Of a DNA stretch of 64,000 nucleotides, positions 58,252 through 64,000 are shown in pieces (positions within the stretch are counted from its first letter, which is position 1; each line of letters starts with the position of its first letter). The notes below the pieces were generated by a model that did not search any database, was not told the origin of the DNA, and saw only the letters and a list, made by a program, of their open reading frames with translations. The translations under genes were made by a program, and so were the position numbers. The stretch is from CAYVHU01 sp964451415 (GTDB lineage: Bacteria > Pseudomonadota > Alphaproteobacteria > Rhodospirillales > Magnetovibrionaceae), in the NCBI GenBank assembly GCA_964451415.1, contig CAYVHU010000008.1:1-64000 (forward strand), written 5' to 3'.

Positions 58252-58557
58252 AAAATTTTAAACTTGCCTACATCATCACACTTATAACGACACCTTATAC
58301 ATTAGAATTCCATAATTTTTCCCTTTTCTTAAAATATGGTTTTCTTATATAGTACCGTCGATTCATCGAAATGGGCGCCGGTTTCACGCAAGATTATGTC
58401 GTGAATGTTGCACGGTTGCTTTCGCTTGAAAGACCCTTGTTTTTCCCTTGGGTTTTTAAAATTTAATATCTTGTGGTCCCGCCAAGACCGGCCTTCTCAC
58501 CGGTTCGTGTTTGCAGGATCAAAAACCGTTGCTTGCAAGGTCAAGAAAGGCGTTGTC
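58252..58557. other. AT-rich divergent region upstream of petA
   Basis: This 306-bp stretch between trmL and petA is AT-rich near 58255-58360, with several TATA-like hexamers, and probably holds the promoters of both genes. I see no clear gene or defined operator in it. Confidence 0.5.
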
Positions 58558-59106
58558 ATGACAAATGATTCTACCGCAAATGCGGAAGAAATCGACGCCC
58601 CGCGTCGTGATTTTCTTCTGATATCCACCACCGTGCTCGGCGTGGCAGGCCTAGGCGCCGCCGTCTGGCCGTTTCTCGATTCCGCCAACCCGGCCCAGAA
58701 CGTTCTGGCCCTGGCCAAGGTCGAAGTCGATATTTCCGCCGTCAAGGTCGGTCAGTCCATCACCGTCAAGTGGCGTGGCCAGCCAATTTTTATCCGTCAC
58801 CGCACAGCCAAGGACATTGCCGAGGCCAAAGCCGTCGATGTCAGCACCCTGCGTGACCCGGCGACCGACGCCGAACGCGTGCAGCGGACTCCATGGCTGA
58901 TCATGATCGGCGTATGCACCCACTTGGGATGCATCCCGACGGGCCAAAAACCGGGCAGCAATAAAGGCATTTACAATGGTTGGCATTGCCCGTGCCACGG
59001 TTCGGTCTACGACACCGCCGGGCGTATCCGCATCGGACCGGCGCCGCTCAATCTGATTCTTCCTAAGTATGCCTTTAAGGACGATACAACTGTTGTGATC
59101 GGGTGA
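58558..59106 (+). CDS. petA: Ubiquinol-cytochrome c reductase iron-sulfur (Rieske) subunit
   Basis: The Rieske protein of the cytochrome bc1 complex, 182 residues from the ATG at 58558, preceded by AAGAAAGG. A twin-arginine-like region APRRDFLLISTTVLG and the anchoring helix lie at the N-terminus. The 2Fe-2S motifs are CTHLGC and CPCHGS, each with Cys and His ligands, and the linking loop GSNKGIYNGWHCPCHG is normal. It starts the petABC operon and overlaps or abuts petB. A longer frame from 58405 lacks a good start. Confidence 0.97.
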   Translation: MTNDSTANAEEIDAPRRDFLLISTTVLGVAGLGAAVWPFLDSANPAQNVLALAKVEVDISAVKVGQSITVKWRGQPIFIRHRTAKDIAEAKAVDVSTLRDPATDAERVQRTPWLIMIGVCTHLGCIPTGQKPGSNKGIYNGWHCPCHGSVYDTAGRIRIGPAPLNLILPKYAFKDDTTVVIG

Positions 59107-59114
59107 AACAAATT

Positions 59115-60371
59115 ATGCAAAGCACCAAAAACTCAAACCGCGTCATCAATTGGATTGAAGAGCGGTTACCCATATTCAGCTTTACCAATGATAGTCTCGG
59201 CAGATACCCAACACCTAAAAATCTGAACTACTGGTGGAGCTACGGTTCCATCGCCGGTATCGTTCTGATGATCATGGTGTTCTCCGGAATTTTTCTGGCG
59301 ATGAACTACCAGCCGAACACCAGCCTCGCTTTCGGCAGCGTGGAACACATCATGCGCGATGTGAACTATGGCTGGCTGTTGCGCTATATCCACATGAACG
59401 GCTCGTCGATGTTTTTCATCGTGGTCTACATCCACATGTTCCGTGGGTTGTATTTCGGGTCCTACAAGGCCCCGCGTGAGCTTCTGTGGATGCTGGGCGT
59501 CACCATTTATCTCGCCATGATGGCCACCGCCTTTATGGGCTATGTGCTGCCTTGGGGCCAGATGAGCTTCTGGGGCGCGACCGTCATCACCCAATTGTTT
59601 TCCGCCGTTCCCTTGATCGGCAATTACATCGTGACCTGGATCTGGGGCGGTTACTTTATTACGGATCCGACCATCAACCGCTTCTACGCGTGGCATTACC
59701 TGCTGCCGTTTATCCTGTTCGCGCTGGTGTTCGTCCATCTGTGGGCACTGCACGTGCACAAATCCAGCAACCCGTTGGGCATCGACATCAAGGCCCCGCA
59801 GGATTTGATGCCGTTTCATCCGTACTTCACCATCAAGGATCTGTTCAGCCTGAGCATCTTCTTGATCTTTTTCATGTATTTCGTGTTCTTCCAGCCGAAC
59901 TTCTTTGGCGAGGCGGACAATTACATTCCCGCCAACGCGATGATCACACCGCCGCATATCGTTCCGGAATGGTACTTCCTGCCGTTCTACGCGATCCTGC
60001 GGGCAATCCCGGATAAGCTGGGTGGCGTGGTGGCCATGTTCGGTGCCGTGTTGCTTTTGTTCGTTGTGCCGTGGCTGGATACCTCAAAGGTGCGCTCGGC
60101 GAGATTCCGTCCGATCTTCAAACAGGTCTTCTGGATTTTCGTGGCAGATTGCATTTTGCTTGGATATGTCGGCAGCCAGCCTTTCAGCGCCAAAGTGTTC
60201 GGTGTCATTCCCATCGGTCTTGTCGGACACGTCGCAACGGCTTTCTACTTTATCTTCTTCCTGATTTTGATGCCCCTTATCGGCAAGTTTGAAAAAACCA
60301 AACCGCTGCCCAACAGCATCTTTGAAGAAGTGTCCAAAAAGTTCCGGACGAAGGAAGAAAAACATGCGTAA
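59115..60371 (+). CDS. petB: Cytochrome b (bc1 complex)
   Basis: The eight-helix core of the bc1 complex carrying both b hemes and the quinone sites. Heme ligands lie in HMNGSSMFFIVVYIHMFRG and in YAWHYLLPFILFALVFVHL, and the Qo-site motif is HIVPEWYFLPFYAILRA. The protein has 418 residues from the ATG at 59115; a GTG at 59103 overlapping petA's stop would add four residues. petC begins inside its last codons. Transcription with petA and petC is evident from the tight packing. Confidence 0.97.
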   Translation: MQSTKNSNRVINWIEERLPIFSFTNDSLGRYPTPKNLNYWWSYGSIAGIVLMIMVFSGIFLAMNYQPNTSLAFGSVEHIMRDVNYGWLLRYIHMNGSSMFFIVVYIHMFRGLYFGSYKAPRELLWMLGVTIYLAMMATAFMGYVLPWGQMSFWGATVITQLFSAVPLIGNYIVTWIWGGYFITDPTINRFYAWHYLLPFILFALVFVHLWALHVHKSSNPLGIDIKAPQDLMPFHPYFTIKDLFSLSIFLIFFMYFVFFQPNFFGEADNYIPANAMITPPHIVPEWYFLPFYAILRAIPDKLGGVVAMFGAVLLLFVVPWLDTSKVRSARFRPIFKQVFWIFVADCILLGYVGSQPFSAKVFGVIPIGLVGHVATAFYFIFFLILMPLIGKFEKTKPLPNSIFEEVSKKFRTKEEKHA

Positions 60372-61212
60372 ACTCATCCTTACAGCCGTCATGGGTCTAA
60401 GCGTTGTGGGCCTGGGCACGGCATTTTCGACCGGAGCTTCAGCTTCGGAAGGAACCGCCCCGAAAAAGATCAGCTGGTCTTTCGACGGGATGTTCGGAAC
60501 GTTCGACCGGGCGGCCCTGAAGCGCGGAAGCGAGATTTATTTTCAGGTCTGTAGCAATTGCCACAGCATGGAATATATGTCTTTCCGCAATCTGGTCGCC
60601 ATCGGCATGGATAAGGCAGCGGTCAAAAAAATGGCCGCCGGCTACGATATCCAGGACGGCCCGAACGACGAAGGCGACATGTTTACGCGTCCGCGCAAAC
60701 TGTCGGATCCGTTCCCGGCGCCGTTTGCCAACAAAGCTGCGGCGACCGCCGCCAACGGGGGTGCGTATCCGCCGGATTTGTCGCTGATCGTCAAAGCCCG
60801 CACGGGAGGAGCTGATTACATCTACAGCATCCTGACCGGTTTTGTGGACCCCGCTCCGAAGGAAGCCAATATCCCCGACGGCGCGTACTACAACACCTAC
60901 TTCCCGAACCATCGCATCGCCATGCCGCCACCACTGTCCGGTGAGGATGTGGACTATGCCGACGGCACCAAAGCGACGATGAACCAAGAAGCGCACGATG
61001 TCGTTACCTTCCTGGCGTGGGCCGCAGAGCCTGAGATGGAAGCCCGCAAGGCGCTTGGCATCAAAGTCCTGTTGTTCCTGGTCGTGATGTCGGTATTGCT
61101 CTACTTCCTCAAACACCGTATCTGGAGCCGTATCAGCGAAGCCAAGTACACGCACGGTCCCCACGAGGAAATGTACCAAAAGGAAATCGACAAGCATAAA
61201 TTCCCGAGCTGA
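60364..61212 (+). CDS. petC: Cytochrome c1 (bc1 complex)
   Basis: A 282-residue periplasmic cytochrome. The signal peptide MRKLILTAVMGLSVVGLG is followed by a mature part with the heme-binding CSNCH (~residue 63), the distal-ligand region with M in MPPPLSG, and a C-terminal membrane anchor (VLLFLVVMSVLLYFL). It overlaps the end of petB by 8 nt. The start at 60364 is favoured by the signal peptide; longer frames from 60289 run through petB. A strong terminator follows at 61234. Confidence 0.97.
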   Translation: MRKLILTAVMGLSVVGLGTAFSTGASASEGTAPKKISWSFDGMFGTFDRAALKRGSEIYFQVCSNCHSMEYMSFRNLVAIGMDKAAVKKMAAGYDIQDGPNDEGDMFTRPRKLSDPFPAPFANKAAATAANGGAYPPDLSLIVKARTGGADYIYSILTGFVDPAPKEANIPDGAYYNTYFPNHRIAMPPPLSGEDVDYADGTKATMNQEAHDVVTFLAWAAEPEMEARKALGIKVLLFLVVMSVLLYFLKHRIWSRISEAKYTHGPHEEMYQKEIDKHKFPS

Positions 61213-61233
61213 ATTCGAGAATTTCAAGATCAA

Positions 61234-61264
61234 AACCCCGCCTCTTTTGAGGCGGGGTTTTTTC
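61234..61264 (+). terminator. Intrinsic terminator of petABC
   Basis: AACCCCGCCTC (61234-61244) pairs with GAGGCGGGGTT (61249-61259), with a short TTTT loop and a T-run after it. The opposite strand has four T after the stem, so it may also end the leftward aldolase transcript, whose stop lies at 61264. Confidence 0.9.
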
Positions 61265-61923
61265 TATGTGCTTTTACCCTTTTGAGCGTTTGCGCCGTAG
61301 CTCTGGAAACGTTTCAAGACGACATCCATCTGCCGCTTGCTCAACAGCTTTGGCGCCCCCATCTGCAAGGCCAGTTGATATTGCTGCGCCAGAACCTCGA
61401 CCTCAAGGGCAAGGCCCAAGGCTTTCTCCAGATCGTCACCGAAAGCGACCAGGCCATGGTTCCCCATCAGACACGCACGGCGTCCCCCTAAGGCTTCCAA
61501 AACGACACGAGACAGTTCTTCGGTGCCGAAAAGTGCGTAAGGACAACAGCGGATATCTGTTCCCCCCGCCGCCGCCACCATGTAGTGGAACGCGGGCAAT
61601 CCCTCGTTCAGACACGCCCGCGCCGTGGCATAGGGAGGATGTGCATGCACGACAGCCCCGGCACTTTGACGCGTGCGGTAGATGTCTCGATGAAACCGCC
61701 ATTCACTCGAAGGGGCGAGGGCTCCTTGAAACGCACCGTCGAAATCTACGAACACGATGTCTTCGGCACGCAGTTTTCCGTACGCCATCCCCGAAGGGGT
61801 GATGAGAAACCCGCCGTCCGCGCGCGCCGAAACATTGCCCGATGCGCCAGCGCTAAGGCCCGTTTCATTGAGCTTCAGGGCGGTCTCGATAATGGCGTTG
61901 CACAGCTCCAAACGCATGGTCAT
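61264..61923 (-). CDS. Class II aldolase/adducin-family protein (methylthioribulose-phosphate aldolase or dehydratase)
   Basis: The 219-residue protein is a zinc class II aldolase fold. GLSAGASGNVSARADGGFLITPSG (cofactor loop) is near the start, the metal His pair lies in VVHAHPPYATA, and a third His in LMGNHGLVAFG. The ATG at 61923 overlaps the mtnA stop (ATGA). Following mtnP-mtnA, it should act on 5-methylthioribulose-1-phosphate. Two family members fit: the Ald2-type aldolase, giving DHAP and methylthioacetaldehyde, or MtnB dehydratase of the full salvage pathway. No mtnC or mtnD gene is in the window, and the gene order resembles that known from R. rubrum, so the aldolase is favoured. 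Confidence 0.85.
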   Translation of the reverse strand: MTMRLELCNAIIETALKLNETGLSAGASGNVSARADGGFLITPSGMAYGKLRAEDIVFVDFDGAFQGALAPSSEWRFHRDIYRTRQSAGAVVHAHPPYATARACLNEGLPAFHYMVAAAGGTDIRCCPYALFGTEELSRVVLEALGGRRACLMGNHGLVAFGDDLEKALGLALEVEVLAQQYQLALQMGAPKLLSKRQMDVVLKRFQSYGANAQKGKST

Positions 61924-63026
61924 GATTTCCAGGCTTCTGCCTGCGCGGGATATAAGGAGCGCAACCCTTCCGCCGAAGCCTCGCACACGCCGCGTTCGGT
62001 GATCAATTTGCTCACCAGAACGTTCGGCGTCACATCGAAAGCGGGATTCACGGCGGCGGAACCCTCCGAAACGATACGTATGTTGCGTAGGACGCCATCG
62101 CGGTCCTTTCCGCTCATTTCGGTGAGTTCGCTGGCGTCACGTTCCTCGATCGGGATGTCGCGGCCACGTTTCAAGGTCCAGTCGATGGTCGGGCCGGGCA
62201 GCGCCACATAAAACGGCACGTTGTTATCGCGGGCCGCCAAGGCCTTCAGATACGTTCCGATCTTGTTGCACACATCGCCTTCGGATGTGGTGCGATCGGT
62301 GCCGACGATGCACAAATCGACCTTGCCGCATTGCATCAGATGACCGCCCGCATTATCGGCGATGACGCTATGGGGTACCCCGTGTTGGTTCAGTTCCCAT
62401 GCCGTCAAGCGCGCACCTTGATTGCGCGGACGCGTTTCATCCACCCACACATGCACAGGGATTCCCGCATCGAAGGCCTTGTAGATCGGCGCGATGGCCG
62501 TTCCCCAATCCACGGCGGCAAGCCACCCTGCGTTGCAATGCGTGAGGACGTTCACGGGGCGTGACTTTCCCGCTTTTTCATAGGCCATTTCAATCAGGCC
62601 CTTGCCGTGATCACCGATGGCGGAACAAATGGCCACGTCTTCGTCGCAGATTTCATCCGCCCGCTTAAAAGCCGCCGCCGCACGCTCGCGCGGGGCAAGG
62701 GGATCGAGCACCGCTTTCATTTCGTCGATGGCCCAACGCAGATTGACCGCTGTGGGGCGCGCTTCGAACAAAGTTTCATAGGCCCTGTCCATGTTCGCGT
62801 CGCAAGGGTCGGACTGCATCGCCAGCGCCATGGCGTAGGCAGCGGTGGCCCCGATCAAAGGCGCGCCGCGCACCAGCATATCGAGAATGGCATGGGCCGC
62901 CTCGTTGACGCTTTCCAAAGAAACGATTTCAAGGGCGAAGGGCAGCCTGGTCTGGTCGATGATCTCCACTGCCCGACCATCTTCGCTGCGCCAGATGGTG
63001 CGCATGGGTTTTCCGTTGACGTTCAT
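61920..63026 (-). CDS. mtnA: S-methyl-5-thioribose-1-phosphate isomerase
   Basis: MtnA converts methylthioribose-1-phosphate to methylthioribulose-1-phosphate. The 368-residue protein has LVRGAPLIGATAAYAMAL (~52-69), the catalytic Cys in NVLTHCNAGWLAA (~165) and the catalytic Asp in IVGTDRTTSEGDVCNKIGTY (~245), the eIF2B-like signature. It lies 4 bp downstream of mtnP and overlaps the aldolase gene. Its length and motif set match MtnA throughout. Confidence 0.96.
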   Translation of the reverse strand: MNVNGKPMRTIWRSEDGRAVEIIDQTRLPFALEIVSLESVNEAAHAILDMLVRGAPLIGATAAYAMALAMQSDPCDANMDRAYETLFEARPTAVNLRWAIDEMKAVLDPLAPRERAAAAFKRADEICDEDVAICSAIGDHGKGLIEMAYEKAGKSRPVNVLTHCNAGWLAAVDWGTAIAPIYKAFDAGIPVHVWVDETRPRNQGARLTAWELNQHGVPHSVIADNAGGHLMQCGKVDLCIVGTDRTTSEGDVCNKIGTYLKALAARDNNVPFYVALPGPTIDWTLKRGRDIPIEERDASELTEMSGKDRDGVLRNIRIVSEGSAAVNPAFDVTPNVLVSKLITERGVCEASAEGLRSLYPAQAEAWKS

Positions 63027-63030
63027 GACC

Positions 63031-63918
63031 CTATCCTTTCAACACGCGTCCAGCGACGGCATCGAGTTTTTTCACCAAAGCCGGATCACGCACATCGGGG
63101 GCCGTGATGATGGCGCTGTCCAACGCCGTGTGGCACCCCGAGGAACAGATGTGCGTGCGGGCGCTCAACCGGGGGGCAACCGCCTTGACCAGAGAACGGC
63201 CCGTGTCGGCATTGTCTAGCAGGGTCTTGATAATGCTGTCCACGGTGACATGATCGTGCTCGGGGTGCCAGCAATCGAAATCCGTCACCATGGCGACGGT
63301 GGCGTAGCACATCTCCGCCTCGCGTGCCAACTTGGCCTCGGGCATGTTGGTCATTCCGATAACGTCACAATTCCAACTGCGATAGAGGTTGGAGTCGGCC
63401 AAGGTGGAGAACTGCGGTCCTTCCATGGCAAGATACGTTCCGCCACGTTTATAATTGATGCCAAGCCCCTTCGCCGCATCCTCCAACGCATCGCCAAGGC
63501 GCGCGCAGACCGGGTTTCCAAGGGCGACGTGGGCCACGACACCGGTCCCAAAAAAGCTTTTGTTACGCGCAAAGGTGCGGTCGATAAACTGATCCACAAT
63601 GACAAAGGTTCCCGGCGGCAGGTCTTCGCGCAATGAGCCGCACGCCGACACGGAGATGATTTCGCTAACCCCGCAACGCTTCAACGCGTCGATGTTGGCG
63701 CGAAAGTTGATATCCGACGGCGCAATGCGGTGCCCCCGGCCATGGCGCGGCAGAAACACCATCTTCTGGCCATCCAGTTCGCCGCACAAAAGCGCATCGG
63801 AAGGCTCGCCAAAGGGGCTTTCCACCTGACGCCATTCGGCATTTTCCAAGCCTTCGATTTCATAAATGCCGCTGCCGCCGATCACCCCGATCACGGGCGA
63901 CGTTTTGGGTTCTGTCAT
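63031..63918 (-). CDS. mtnP: S-methyl-5'-thioadenosine phosphorylase
   Basis: MtnP cleaves methylthioadenosine, a by-product of polyamine and homoserine-lactone synthesis, to adenine and methylthioribose-1-phosphate. The 295-residue protein starts PVIGVIGGSGIYEIEG (phosphate-binding region), has LPRHGRGHRIAPSDIN (~55-70), and the purine-binding FTNMPEAKLAREAEMCY-like segment with NMPEA. It begins the salvage operon, with GGGGGAG before the ATG. An inverted repeat lies ~38 bp upstream. Confidence 0.96.
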   Translation of the reverse strand: MTEPKTSPVIGVIGGSGIYEIEGLENAEWRQVESPFGEPSDALLCGELDGQKMVFLPRHGRGHRIAPSDINFRANIDALKRCGVSEIISVSACGSLREDLPPGTFVIVDQFIDRTFARNKSFFGTGVVAHVALGNPVCARLGDALEDAAKGLGINYKRGGTYLAMEGPQFSTLADSNLYRSWNCDVIGMTNMPEAKLAREAEMCYATVAMVTDFDCWHPEHDHVTVDSIIKTLLDNADTGRSLVKAVAPRLSARTHICSSGCHTALDSAIITAPDVRDPALVKKLDAVAGRVLKG

Positions 63919-63955
63919 AAGGTCACTCCCCCTGCATTAAGATTTAGTAGCCGGC

Positions 63956-63983
63956 GCAAAACAACGCATGTGCATTGTTTTGC
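63956..63983. promoter_or_regulatory. Inverted repeat upstream of mtnP
   Basis: GCAAAACAA (63956-63964) pairs with TTGTTTTGC (63975-63983), and inner GCA/TGC add three pairs with one mismatch. It sits 38 bp upstream of mtnP. It could be an operator or a terminator for an unseen neighbour; the window ends too soon to decide. Confidence 0.5.
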
Positions 63984-64000
63984 AAGTCCGTTCACGATGC

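Overview
The window looks like chromosomal DNA of an alphaproteobacterium, most likely a Rhodospirillales relative. This rests on high GC, alphaproteobacterial gene neighbourhoods (PpiC-ArgJ-MutT beside secA; DUF1285-CoA pyrophosphatase-DUF6111-cca; thrB-rnhA; GapR), a cytochrome bc1 operon, BluB, and an mtnP-mtnA-class II aldolase order like that known from Rhodospirillum rubrum. The species cannot be named from sequence alone. Most genes are intact housekeeping genes, packed closely and often with overlapping start and stop codons. Layout: 1-1.9 kb holds an unrecognised protein, a decayed IS481-type element and tRNA-Leu(UAA). 2-10 kb holds bluB, a GNAT-Nudix fusion, argJ, a parvulin isomerase and a receiver-domain protein, then secA, which carries a 9-bp minisatellite. 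10-21 kb holds a GGDEF relic, a pseudo-receiver protein and a five-gene fatty-acid operon (PlsC-hydrolase fusion, acyl-CoA ligase, thiolase, HAD-ECH fusion, FadE). Its likely promoter contains a near-perfect palindrome. 21.1-22.3 kb is an AT-rich insertion carrying a SAM methyltransferase, flanked by a duplicated fadE tail and IS-end-like repeats. 22.3-26.4 kb holds an N-formylglutamate amidohydrolase, gapR and a divergent PEP-carboxylase-like protein. 26.5-33.5 kb is one leftward run: SpoIIE phosphatase/anti-sigma kinase, STAS protein, MlaE, MlaF, MlaD, a lipoprotein and an RNA methyltransferase. A 272-bp miniature inverted-repeat element splits mlaE from mlaF and supplies the mlaE stop codon. 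33.6-41.3 kb holds a carboxypeptidase, thrC, an M16 peptidase, yqgE, a DsbD-type reductase and a peroxiredoxin. At 41.4-43.0 kb a lower-GC DUF4062-TPR protein sits between conserved neighbours and is the best accessory, possibly defence or sensing, candidate. 43-54 kb holds rnhA, thrB, a secreted repeat protein, a tandem glycine riboswitch with gcvT-gcvH-gcvPA-gcvPB, stress and redox genes, and two near-identical double-CDGSH iron-sulfur proteins. 54-64 kb holds a LysR regulator, the DUF1285-cca cluster, trmL, petABC and a leftward methylthioadenosine salvage cluster that may feed a DHAP shunt. Working together: the fad cluster degrades fatty acids to acetyl-CoA, the glycine cleavage operon is switched by glycine itself, the Mla-type genes move phospholipid for outer-membrane upkeep, and petABC forms the respiratory bc1 complex. 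The most unusual material is the DUF4062-TPR gene, the miniature elements that coincide with stop codons, the methyltransferase insertion, the secA repeat, and the STAS/SpoIIE pair attached to the lipid transporter. All assignments come from reading the sequence, with no database search.
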